Below, piece by piece: positions 10,397-20,352 of a stretch of DNA of 64,000 bases. Numbering within the stretch: position 1 is the stretch's first letter; each line of letters opens with the position of its first letter. Source of the DNA: Protonemura montana. Its lineage: Eukaryota; Arthropoda; Insecta; Plecoptera; Nemouridae. The notes beneath the pieces are model-generated. The model was given only the letters and a program-made list of their open reading frames with translations. It did not search any database and was not told where the DNA came from. Made by a program: the position numbers and the translations under genes. The stretch covers positions 16,898,535-16,962,534 of the forward strand of contig OX387608.1 in assembly GCA_947568835.1 (NCBI GenBank). Direction: 5' to 3'.

Positions 10397-10626
10397 CTAG
10401 ATCGTCGGATGCCTCCGCTTATAGTGATCTGTCAGATTGCCTTTCTGTTTGCTACGAAACGGACAGATCCGGCACCGGAACTGAGGCTCTTTGCCACACT
10501 CCCGCCTTTGGTGAAGTCCCAAGCTGGATCGGTCCATGTAACGCCGCGGGCAGTTCGGGCACTTGAACGGCCTCCTAATCAGCTTGCCGCGGAACAAGAA
10601 CAGTTCGTCGTCGAACACCGTCGGAC
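10397..10626 (-). CDS. lola: lola-type alternative 3'-terminal exon 8 (zinc-finger pair)
   Basis: The acceptor TTTTTCCTCTCGGTTTAAG precedes GT of a split codon and 75 codons (PTVFDDELFLFRGKLIRRPF lead-in). Finger 1 is C2HC (CPNC...HQRREC) and finger 2 C2H2 (CRIC...HYKRRH), linker GKEPQFR. The protein stops four residues after the last His (PTI), the shortest tail of the set. The second finger has Tyr where most neighbours have Cys after the first His. Phase and architecture match the other exons, so it is read as an alternative end of the same gene. Confidence 0.86.
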
Positions 10627-10699
10627 CTTAAACCGAGAGGAAAAAGTGGGTGCCGGTCGATTCAAGTGGTTGCCAGGAATGAGAACAGAGCAGTGACCT

Positions 10700-11338
10700 G
10701 GTGTCAGGCATCAATTAAAGAGCATCAATTAGACAAGGATTTCATTCGCAGGTGAGAGTTATGAGCGTATAATGATTATGTTTAATTATTTATTTATCAA
10801 CAATAAGAAACAAGGCTGGTACTTGCAATCGCTGTCTGGCTAAGTTATGATCCTAACAATGTCTAGATAAAAAAAAACATCCTACTGTTTCTACCCTGGG
10901 CTAGCTCTGACCCATGCGATCAAGCAAACTGTTCATTCGTTTTAGAGTATTGACAATCCATCGTCTATTCAATTACAATACTACTTTATGATGTCTTGAA
11001 ATCAACCGTTTACATCAATCCAACAAATCAATAAAATAAACTATGACACCAGAGCTAAACATGTAGATACCACATACCATATTTGTAATGGGAGATTTGT
11101 GTGAATGCCCTGCCTGTCTCAATCAAATGTCTATCTCAATGTAAGCTAAAAGCGTTGTATTTGTATTTGTATTTCATTTTCCATTGCACAATACATTGAT
11201 GTAAGCACCCACACACGTCATCATGTTTTAATAATACACAAACAAAATGGAGTCTTCGAATTTGTCTGGCTATGAGACGTTGTGAAAAGATTTTAAAATT
11301 AGGATTCCAGTTTGTCTGGACTCTAACATTGTTGAAAA
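10700..11338. other. Spacer without recognised gene
   Basis: Unique AT-rich DNA between terminal exons 8 and 9. No frame with splice support. Confidence 0.65.
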
Positions 11339-11580
11339 GTGCCGCTCTAGGTCGGGGTTATATAATACCACCGGTCGTATTATGTAGCACCATGGTAGCA
11401 CCATGGTAGCACCACCAAATGACCGCTCTAGGTCGGGGTTATATAATACCACCGGTCGTATTATGTAGCACCATGGTAGCACCGCCGAATGACCGCTCTA
11501 GGTCGGGGTTATATAATACCACTGGTCGTATTATGCGGCACCATGGTAGCAACGCCAAATGACCGCTATAGGTCAACGCT
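11339..11580. repeat. Tandem repeat of about 78 bp, 3 copies, just 3' of lola-type exon 9
   Basis: The unit contains GACCGCTCTAGGTCGGGG, TTATATAATACCACYGGTCG and CACCATGGTAGCACC. On the minus strand (the sense of exon 9) the motif reads CCCCGACCTAGAGCGGT, and a variant begins about 22 bp after the exon 9 stop. The same motif in the same sense recurs downstream of the plus-strand exon at 27 kb. Confidence 0.9.
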
Positions 11581-11598
11581 ATCTGCACACGTGCAGAT

Positions 11599-11831
11599 TC
11601 AAGCCAACGAAAGCTGTTCTGTCGGATGCCTTCTCAAGCAGTGTTTCTGCAAGTTTGTCTTCAGTTTGGTGCGATGGCCGCAAACCGAGCACTGGAACTG
11701 TGCATCTTTGCCACACTCGTACCGCTCGTGACGCAATAACGTGCTCGCCGCCTGGTAGCTCCGCCAGCAGCGCACGCACTTGTATGGCCGGGGAGCGTTG
11801 GAGGTCGGTCCACGACGAGGAGACGGCCAAG
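11599..11831 (-). CDS. lola: lola-type alternative 3'-terminal exon 9 (zinc-finger pair)
   Basis: The acceptor GTGCTTCTTGCCTCAG is followed by CT of a split codon and 76 codons. The lead-in WPSPRRGPTSNAPRPYK lacks the YxRGK block of the others and is Pro/Arg-rich. Finger 1 is C2HC (CVRC...HERYEC), linker GKDAQFQ, finger 2 is C2H2 (CSVC...HCLRRH). The linker GKD is shared with the plus-strand exon at 27 kb (GKDPQF), while most minus-strand exons have GKE. With the shared 3' flank motif, this makes exon 9 the closest relative of that exon by context. It is the most proximal exon of the minus-strand cluster. Confidence 0.85.
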
Positions 11832-11924
11832 CTGAGGCAAGAAGCACGGTGTCAGCAAGTTCCCACACGTTTCACAACGCATTGTATCACAGTAGGTCTC
11901 GTGACACGATTCTAATGATTTTAT

Positions 11925-12375
11925 TATTATAAACACTATAACCGTCTCAAAAATTGATGCCCAAATGGGGCTCGAACCCCGATCTCCACCTGTCGCGGGT
12001 GTTGCTCTAACCAATTGAGCTACTTGGACCCCGATCTCCACCTGTCGCGGGTGTTGTTCTAACCAATTGAGCTACTTGGACCCCGATCTCCACCTGTCGC
12101 GGGTGTTACTCTAACCAATTGAGCTACTTGGACCCCGATCTCCACCTGTCGCGGGTGTTGCTCTAACCAATTGAGCTACTTGGACCCCGATCTCCACCTG
12201 TCGCGGGTGTTGCTCTAACCAATTGAGCTACTTGGGCACTGGCTTTTTAAGACGATTTTAGTGTATTTGATGAGAATGAGAACTCAAGAACTCAAAGCAA
12301 CACCCACGACAGGTGGAGATCGGGGTTTGAGTCCCCGTTTAGGCATCAATTTTTGAGACGGTTATAGTGTTGATA
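11925..12375. mobile_element. Fold-back element with tRNA-like tandem arm (52-bp units)
   Basis: Starts with AACACTATAACCGTCTCAAA and a tRNA-like unit whose B-box-like GGGCTCGAACCCCG is intact. About five more 52-bp units follow in minus orientation, then the inner arm (GGCTTTTTAAGACGATTTTA). It closes with a single forward tRNA-like unit and GAGACGGTTATAGTGTTGA. Arms are unequal in length. No coding. Confidence 0.85.
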
Positions 12376-12684
12376 ATAATAAAATACCCCGCACATTGCA
12401 AGAGTTTGCAATTTCAATCAGATTTCATCGTAATGGTTCTAATGATGATGATTATAATTTATTTATTTTAAATGACTAATTTGAAACCTTGTTAAAGCAA
12501 CCAGTAAAACATTCCAAATAAAACAGGACATCAAGCGTTGGCAAAGTCTGTCATATGTGGCTGTCACAGAACGCATCTTGCCAGACTCGACACCTTCATT
12601 GGCATAAGAAGTCTTCGTGTTCTAGTCTTGCGTATTGCGTCCGATCAATTCTCACCATCTGCAATAAGAAAATAATGTTGAACA

Positions 12685-13215
12685 CCAAAGACAGATTGGT
12701 GACCATCAAACACATGACCAGTTCTGTTCGGGAGAGAGGTTGGAGGGATAAAAGTTAAGTAACACTGTGCTGAGTCAGGTATTGGATGGGTGACCATCAT
12801 ACACATGACCAGTTCTGTTCGGGAGAGAGGTTGGAGGGATAGAAGTTAAGCAACACTGCGCTGGGTCAGGTATTGGATGGGTGACCTTCATACACATGAC
12901 CAGTTCTGTTCAAGAGAGAGGTTGGAGGGATGAAAGTTAAGCAACACTGCACTGGGTCGGGTATTGGATGGTTGACAATCATACACATGACCAGTTCTGT
13001 TCAGGAGAGAGGTTGGAGGGATGAAAGTTAGTACAGCAACTTCACTCGCCTTGCTTATCAACCTCTCGACAGCATGGATTTGTGGAGGAATCCTGTTGTT
13101 CGCGTTGTACCGTCCTTGGGAAGGGACGTTAAGCCGGTGGTCCCCTTGGCCTTCGACAGGAGTAGGCTACGTGCCAGCACCGGGTTTCCCTACCTCCCTT
13201 CAAGGCTAGGTTGAC
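12685..13215 (+). mobile_element. 5S-like SINE: tandem heads plus body
   Basis: About four 5S-like head units (GGATGGGTGACCATCATACA, GGAGGGATRAAAGTTAAG) lead into a body with CTCGACAGCATGGATTTGTG, CGTTGTACCGTCCTTGG and CGTGCCAGCACCGGGTTTCC. The same body occurs in the opposite orientation at 31.55-31.83 kb, so heads and body form one repeated element. Confidence 0.85.
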
Positions 13216-13727
13216 GTTTTCATGCTGAAAGCAGTACTCAACTATTGTGATTGCATTCACAGAAAATATGCAACAGGGGAGAGAAACAGCCGTTTTCTTG
13301 CGATTGCCGCGACATCTCGAGACGCAGACAGAAAACAATGGTTGTAGAACATCTGCGTTTGCAACTTTTATGTTTGCATTTTCTCTACTGAGGAGCGGGA
13401 AGCGGAGGTCAGCGGAAGTAATGCAGGATGTGAAAACCAAAGATCATGGTTTTGCCCTCAAATTACAGTCAAATAAATATTTATTATCAATGTTTGGTGC
13501 GAAATCGCGGGCTTTCCCACAGACACAATTTGATGCCTTTGATATTTTACCGTTATTCACGGTTAATTATAAATAACAATGCAGGTGAAGTGGCCGATGA
13601 GGGTCGTGAACTCTGTGATCGCCCGATGATTACAGGGACCGTGCTTAGCTCGGTTCACTCCATGGTCGATGGAGACCGTCGTCAGATGGCAGCGCACAAA
13701 ACTGAAACTGAAAAAACACTTCATTGA
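13216..13727. other. Unique spacer, no supported gene
   Basis: Several open frames of about 100 codons overlap on both strands, but none has splice support, a domain or a family motif. Confidence 0.55.
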
Positions 13728-14305
13728 AATACACGAGAACTGTCATTCTCATCAAATACACTAAATACGTCTCAAAAAGCCAGTGTCCAAGTTGCTCAAT
13801 TGGTTAGAGCAACTCTCGTGACAGGTGGAGATCGGGGTCCAAGTAGCTCAATTGGTTAGAGCAACACCCGCGATAGGTGGAGATCGAGGTCCAAGTAGCT
13901 CAATTGGTTAGAGCAACACCCGCGACAGGTGGAGATCGGGGTCCAAGTAGCTCAAATGCTTAGAGCAACACCCGCGACAGGTGGAGATCGGGGTCCAAGT
14001 AGCTCAATTGGTTAGAGCAACACCCGCGACAGGTGAAGATCGGGGTCCAAGTAGCTCAATTGGTTAGAGCAACACCCGCGACAGGTGGAGATCGGGGTCC
14101 AAGTAGCTCAATTGGTTAGAGCAACACCCGCGACAGGTGGAGATCGGGGTCCAAGTAGCTCAATTGGTTAGAGCAACACCCGCGACAGGTGGAGATCGGG
14201 GTCCAAGTAGCTCAATTGGTTAGAGCAACACCCGCGACAGGTGGAGATCGGGGTCCAAGTCCCCGTTTAGGCATCAATTTTGAGACGTTTTTAGTGTTGA
14301 AAATA
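13728..14305 (+). mobile_element. tRNA-like SINE with about nine tandem 52-bp heads
   Basis: Begins with the inner arm (TCATTCTCATCAAATACACT, AAAAAGCCAGTGTCC). Units follow with GTCCAAGTAGCTCAATTGG, TTAGAGCAACACCCGCGACA and GGTGGAGATCGGG, and the last one ends GTCCCCGTTTAGGCATCAAT before the outer arm. This is the longest clean example of head multiplication for this family; only the terminal unit keeps the 3' acceptor-like half. Confidence 0.88.
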
Positions 14306-14734
14306 ATAAAAAATAAATAGCAGAGCAGTCAGTTACCCATAATGGGGCATCCGTCAAATGTTTCAAGTAGCATCCCATGGGTTATTTGTTAATTTATTAA
14401 TTTACACATTTGAAAATTAAGTACGATGGGATGATTTTCATGTAGAACCAAAATTAAATTTGTGCAATAAAATATAATGTAAATTAATTTCTGTTCGTCA
14501 CAGATTTTATTTCAGTACAAACCACTATCCTGAACATGTCAACAAAATTTTGTTCACATCTGACGGTTTTTTATTTTTTTTAAGTTCCATTTTTGTGATA
14601 TTTACCCAACGATCTTTGGTCTCAAGGCAAGCCTGCGAGAAAAGGTTGCAAGTGCCAACTGTTCAACCAACGAAACGGTTTGAAGAAAATGTGACACTTG
14701 GGGAAAAAATCAACAACGATAGTGGTAATACTAC

Positions 14735-15425
14735 CATCGCATGTTTTACCTTGCATTCAGGAGGTCCCAGGTTCGATCCTGGTGGTCAGCTATCCTGGTA
14801 GTGAGAGCGTCATGTCTGCCTTACATTCGGGAGGTCCCAGGTTCGATCCTGGTGGCCAGCTATCCTGGTAGTGAGAGCGCCATGTCTGTCTTGCATTCGG
14901 TAGGTCCCAGGTTCGATCCTGGTGGCCAGCTATCCTGGTAGTGAGAGCGCCACGTCTGCCTTGCATTCGGGAGGTCCCGGGTTCGATCCTGGTGGCCCGG
15001 CTATCCTGGTAGTGAGAGCGCCACGTCTGCCTTGCATTCGTGAGGTCCCGGGTTCGATCCTGGTGGCCGGCTATCCTGGTAGTGAGAGCGCCATGTCTGC
15101 CTTGCATTCGGGAGGTCCCAGGTTCGATCCTGGTGGCCGGCTATCCTGGTAGTGAGAGCGCCATGTCTGCCTTGCATTCAGGAGGTCCCAGGTTCGATCC
15201 TAGTGGCCCGGCTATCCTGGTAGTGGGAGCACCATGTCTGCCTTACATTCGGGAGGTGCCAGGTTTGATCCTGGTGGCCCGGCTATCCTGGTAGTGAGAG
15301 CGCCATGTCTGCCTTGCATTCGAGAGGTCCCAGATTCGATCCTGGTGGCCGGCTATCCTGGTAGTGAGAGCGCCATGTCTGCCTTACATTCGGGAGGTCC
15401 CAGGTTCGATCCTGGTGACCGGTTA
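14735..15425 (+). repeat. tRNA-like 70-bp tandem array, about 10 units
   Basis: Each unit contains an A-box-like TATCCTGGTAGTGAGAGCG, the loop-like CTGCCTTGCATT and a canonical T-arm/B-box CCAGGTTCGATCCTGG. Together they resemble an Ala-type tRNA (TTGCA around the anticodon), but the anticodon stem is mismatched and the units are fused without tRNA-length gaps. It makes spurious open frames on both strands. Confidence 0.88.
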
Positions 15426-15429
15426 TCGT

Positions 15430-16077
15430 TTTGACAGGAATGGCTTGCACCAAATGGGGAAGGAAATTGAGTTAGACAAACGATATTTTCGTAAAACAAA
15501 AACACCACTCTTTTAATGCATTTGTACGCAACAAAAATAACAAAAGAAAACTATAACCAAAGTCCCTCGATACTTTCAAGCAATCAAAACAAGTGCAGTG
15601 ACGTGAAGTAATTGAACAAGATATACAATTGAGCACATTTTTTTTTGGAAATCATCGTTATTATGAAAGTTAATTTTCTTTGAATTGAACAATAACTAAG
15701 TGCATACAAAGAGATACAAGTGCATATTATAAGTGCATACAAACACGTGGTGCGGTTTTGTGGTATAATTAGTATCGGGCAGCAAGCAAGCGCAATAAAT
15801 AACAGTGCCACCAGCGTACATCGCGCATCGGCAAATTAAATGCCGATTACAATAATTCCGTAGCAGGTATTGAAAGTTGAAATTCTGCCCGAGTCCAAGC
15901 TATTTACGCAGGTATTTCAGGTAAGTAATCGTGTGTTAAACTGCTGGGTAAGAATTAGAAGGAACTCCCGACAGGTTTGCCTATAGGCAGACGGTATATC
16001 TAAGAAGCTATGACAGGGTAATGAAAAACAAAATGCTGAGGTTGAAAGTATGAATCTGCATGCAGTGGACTCCCATG
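15430..16077. other. Spacer without recognised gene
   Basis: Unique AT-rich DNA; short frames only. Confidence 0.6.
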
Positions 16078-16237
16078 TTATAATTGTTTTTAGACTCATG
16101 TCTACTTGATGTAAACTTAGCACTAGTTTTAAGAAAAACTATTTGAAATGGGTTTTGAATGCCAAGTGAAGAACAACTAAATTTCCCAACGTTTCTCAAC
16201 TTGTACCTATTGCTTTATCAAGGGTAAGAGCAGTCCT
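16078..16237. mobile_element. Fold-back element family A, left half
   Basis: TTTTTAGACTCATGTCTACT leads through ACTATTTGAAATGGGTTTTG to AAGGGTAAGAGCAGTCCT. The second arm is missing. Confidence 0.8.
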
Positions 16238-16473
16238 AAATTCAAAGATTTCAAAGATTCTCAAGATTTCAAATTGAATCGGTCAAGGAAAGTTTAGAAG
16301 CCAAGTTTTGTAGTTGAAATGAAAGCGACTTATTCATTCAGGTAACGTGTTTCGGGACGGTCGCTCAGCGCATTGTTCGTCTATGATGACAAAGCTCACA
16401 AAGACGCCTGGTCTTGTAATCTTGGTATTGAAAGAATAACTCGGCCACTGCAAGATTGAACGTTCAGAGGGCC

Positions 16474-16645
16474 TTTAAGAAAAACTATTTGAAATGGGTT
16501 TTGAATGCTAAGTAAAGAGCTACTAAATTTCTGCATTAGTAGCCCTCTACTTAGCATTCAAAACCCCGTTGAAATAGTTTTTGTTAAAACTAGTGCTAAC
16601 GATAAATCAAGTAGACATGAGTCTAAAAACCATCATTCGGAGGGC
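16474..16645. mobile_element. Fold-back element family A, short near-perfect hairpin copy
   Basis: The arms meet directly: TGCTAAGTAAAGAGCTACTA, then ATTAGTAGCCCTCTACTTAG. The usual AT-rich centre is absent, giving a hairpin of about 60-bp stem. Confidence 0.82.
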
Positions 16646-17404
16646 CTTGATTTTGCAAAACAAATGATCGAGTAGCCAGCTCGATGGCACTGCCTTTACG
16701 CACTTGCTCAGTGGCTCCGATACGACTTACTTTTATTGACATTATTTTCAACACAAAATTAACAAACAGAACAAATCATCGTCTAAAAATCTTGACAGTC
16801 CAAAACATTTGAACATCTAAGCAAATCATCTAAAACATATGTTGTAAAAAAATATATATTTACAAACTGGATTTTTGAATACGACTTATTGCCCGGCGCT
16901 CGCAACTTGTGCCTGTTGCTTTCAGAACGCAGAACAACTGCTTTCACTCGTGAAGAAGTTACAGATTAAGTTGCAAAACCTCAGGAAAATCAGTTGATTC
17001 ACTCGATATTCAAAAACCTAGCTTTCAAATACTTATAACAGTTAAATAGACTTAAATAAAGTAGACATAAGTCTAAAATCCATAACAAAACATACATTTT
17101 GTTTTAACTTAATACATATAAAAGAAGGATTTTGTATCGTCTTCGCTGGAGACCACAGAAGTAATCTCTGCAGATGACCTTAATGACCTCCAACAAAGAC
17201 GTTACATACTCGACACCCACGCATACCAACCTACGAGAAATAAAACTAATTATACTACTAATTAGTGATTAACCAATCAGCATTCATGGTTCGCATTTAA
17301 AAATTAGACACGAGTTTAAGTGACTATGACTACGTTTACCAATCAGAAAAATGCGTATATTATTAAAGCAAATTAGCGATAAATCGTTTCAGTTGCCTTG
17401 TAAT
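16646..17404. other. AT-rich spacer without recognised gene
   Basis: No domain or splice-supported frame was seen on either strand. Confidence 0.6.
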
Positions 17405-17845
17405 GCGTGTTATCGTTGAGTCTGCAGGTTCTAGGTAGAGAAACAACGTCAATGTTACAGTCTCTGCGTGAAAGATGGCCGCCAAATGACTACCTTACCG
17501 ACAAAAACAGAGTACCGGAACATCACGTTAAGTGGAGCCACTGTCGTATGAAATTTAATTTCGATATTTCTCGTAGGTTACTCGCTTTTTAATATCGTTA
17601 CGTGTTTATCAATCGTTGAGGTAAAAGTTGATGGAGATTTTTTGAGCATGAAAAGTCTCAAAAGCGACTGAACCTACGAGAAATATCGAAATTAAATTTC
17701 ATACGACAGTGGCTCCACTTAACGTGATGTTCTGGTACTCTGTATTTTTGTCGGTAAGGTAGTCATTTGGCGGCCATCTTTCACGCAGAGACTTTAACAT
17801 TGACGTTGTTTCTCTACCTAGAACCTACACTCAACGGTACTACCC
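17405..17845. mobile_element. Fold-back element family B, full two-arm copy
   Basis: The left arm starts CGTTGAGTCTGCAGGTTCTA and the right arm ends AGAACCTACACTCAACGGTA. Both include GTTACAGTCTCTGCGTGAAA or its complement and meet near the centre ACGTGTTTATCAATCGTTGA. It is about 440 bp with roughly 200-bp inverted arms and no coding capacity. Confidence 0.9.
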
Positions 17846-18231
17846 TGCGTGGTACACGTAGTCGATTACATTTCCAAGAAAAACATATTAGAATTCAATT
17901 CAATGTGCAAAATTCTAAATCTGCAGACCAACAAGCAAATTTTCTCCGACATTCTAAAAAGCTAGCACTAAAATACGCTGTATCAACTACACGTGAGGTG
18001 TAATTGCAATAAGTTGAGGTTAGAATGTCGATGAACTGTGTAATTAAGCTTGCCTGCGATAATTTTATTTGCCTAGCCACAGTCACAATAATTACCCAAC
18101 ATGTAGGTAAGTACATAAAACTGACAGGCAACAGTGCTAAGTCCAAACTGCCAATTCACGAAAAGAAACATAAAATAAATAGCTAAACACTTGGCATTCG
18201 CCCAAACAATCATAAGAGCATTTTAATATTA

Positions 18232-18900
18232 ACAACACTACAACCGTCTCAAAAATTGATGCCCAAACGGGGACTCGAACCCCGATCTCCACCTGTCGCG
18301 GGTGTTGCTCTAACCAATTGAGCTACTTGGACCCTGATCTCCACCTGCCGTGGGTGTTGCTCTAACCAATTGAGCTACTTGGACCCTGATCTCCACCTGC
18401 CGTGGGTGTTGCTCTAACCAATTGAGCTACTTGGACCCCGATCTCCACCTGTCGCGGGTGTTGCTCTAACCAATTGAGCTACTTGGACCCCGATCTCCAC
18501 CTGTCGCCGGTGTTGCTCTAACCAATTGAGCTACTTGGACCCCGATCTCCACCTGTCGCGGGTGTTGCTCTGACCAATTGAGCTACTTGGACCCCGATCT
18601 CCACCTGTCGTAAGTGTTGCTCTAACGCATTGAGCTACTTGGACACTGGCTTTTTGAGACGATTTTAGTGCATTTGATGAGAATGACAGTTCTCCAAGGA
18701 ATAGTGACTGTGAGTATTCACAGCCTCTTGGTTCTACTCCTTGGAGATCCGTCATTCTCATCAAATACACTAAAATTGTCTTAAAAAGCCAGTGTCCAGA
18801 TAGCTCAATGGTTCAGAGCAACACCCGCGACATTTGGAGATCGGGATTCGAGTCCGCATTTGGGCATCAATTTTTGAGACGTTTATAGTGTTGATAATAA
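18232..18900. mobile_element. Large fold-back with tRNA-like arms and central palindrome
   Basis: Outer arm AACACTACAACCGTCTCAAA, then about seven 52-bp tRNA-like units in minus orientation. An inner palindrome follows (GGCTTTTTGAGACGATTTTA / TAAAATTGTCTTAAAAAGCC, with GAGAATGACAG and GTCATTCTC further in). It then has one forward unit and the closing outer arm. The left arm has seven tRNA-like units against one on the right. Confidence 0.88.
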
Positions 18901-19546
18901 TAAAATACCTCGCGCATTGCAAGCGTAAAATCATAAAAGTATTTTTACTTTTAGTCCATCTACTGAAGAGAAAGTATTCACAGTGCTAAGCTAGATTATT
19001 CAATATTCTATTATATTTGTTTTAATTTATGATATAAACCAGAGCTAAAATAACATTCAAAACACAAAACTACTCCAGTAATAAAAATATTCAAAATCAA
19101 CACTGGAATCTACAAAAAACCTAACCTAAAAATTATTTTCTCAGCGAAAAACAATTTTCAGAGCACGTTTAAAATTTAGCTGACAAACTCTGTCATCGAA
19201 TTGAAAAGCCAGCGGAACGAGAAGTGAAATCCGAGCGTAGCCGACGGCACGCCAGCGATTTCAGATCACGTACCGACAACGTTTCAATGGGATGTTAGAG
19301 CAATCCACGTGGCGATGCAAAGCCAGGCGTTGGTTCCTAGGGAATTAGGTTGGCGCCTGAAAGAGAACCATCGTTAAGGTGTTTTCTGACACAAGACGCC
19401 AGAGTGGTCAAAGCAAGGACTTGTCGTCCGCGATCGAAGCTGCTGGACCTCAAAATACGAAGCCAACGAGCCTGGAGCCGACTAGTTCCCGCGCAATCAC
19501 CGCTCTGGTTACTTTCTCAATCGACGGCTTTTACCGCGCACGGAGA
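18901..19546. other. Spacer without recognised gene
   Basis: AT-rich to 19190, then more GC-rich DNA (19190-19546) with overlapping short frames but no identifiable domain. Confidence 0.55.
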
Positions 19547-19978
19547 ATAGGGAAATCTCATTAAGATTATTATTTAATTATTATCATTGTGTTCAAATAC
19601 GCGTTTAAAATTAAATCTGATATATTTTTTCTTTTTATAATCCGATCATAACTTTTCTATTTATATTTGTTTTAAGAATGGCTAAAATATGAATTCTCGT
19701 GGCGGGATGAAAACGGGCTGTGATTAACTACAGGTAGTTCTGACGTCATTTTGTTGTTTCCTTTGCGTTCGCTTCTGTTTCTTGACGTCATACTGACGTC
19801 AGATTTCACTTCATGTCGTAAAAAATGGCGACCCTCGTTTTCGTACGAGATTCAAACGCAAACATTTTAAACAGAGATATTTTATTCAAACTTGGATTTA
19901 GAAAAAAATAAAAAAATACGTGTTCATTATTTTCTCACAAAAAAAATAGTTTCAAATTTAAAGAGATTTCCCTGTTAT
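19547..19978. mobile_element. MITE-like element with three TGACGTCA sites (copy 1)
   Basis: Ends are AATAGGGAAATCTC and the inverted GAGATTTCCCTGTT, about 430 bp apart. The interior has no coding frame but carries perfect TGACGTCA palindromes at 19741-19748, 19783-19790 and 19794-19801. The copy at 60938 keeps all three at the same spacing. Confidence 0.85.
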
Positions 19979-20204
19979 GCTTTCCCCATCGAATCAGATG
20001 ACAACCCGTAGCGAAAGCGAAAACAAATACATGATAAATGTAAAGAAATAAAAGTGAAATGACCGTTTAATACTGTCACCTGGATTGTTTTCGCTGTGTA
20101 GCCGAGAAGCTACTTTCTGTCGTCGTTTCCTCAAATCTTGCAATTTTTTCGTCGCTTTTTCTTCGGATTTCTTGTGAATTTCACGAACACGGGCAGCACT
20201 CGAG

Positions 20205-20352
20205 ATTTTTCGATGAAATCTCATTTAAATTGCAAACGCTTGCAATGCGCGGGGTATTTTATTATTACCAACACTATAACCGTCTCAAAAATTGATTCCC
20301 GTTTGGGCTTCAATATTCGAGACGGTTTCAGTGCTGATAATAATAAAGCACT
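20205..20352. mobile_element. Small fold-back element of the tRNA-SINE family
   Basis: AAATTGCAAACGCTTGCAAT and AACACTATAACCGTCTCAAA are followed by a short remnant (TTCCCGTTTGGGCTTCAA) and the inverted arm GAGACGGTTTCAGTGCTGAT. Confidence 0.8.

Noticed and set aside
11661..12041. 126-codon minus-strand frame overlapping exon 9
   Set aside because: It is a shadow of the zinc-finger exon and the tRNA-like repeat, in a different frame.
13785..14265. CRISPR-like array of regular repeats
   Set aside because: Units are contiguous without variable spacers, in a eukaryotic genome; a tandem SINE-head array.
14735..15425. Cluster of tRNA-Ala genes
   Set aside because: The T-arm is good, but the anticodon stem is mismatched, the period is 70 bp with no spacers and there is no T-run terminator; called tRNA-derived repeats.
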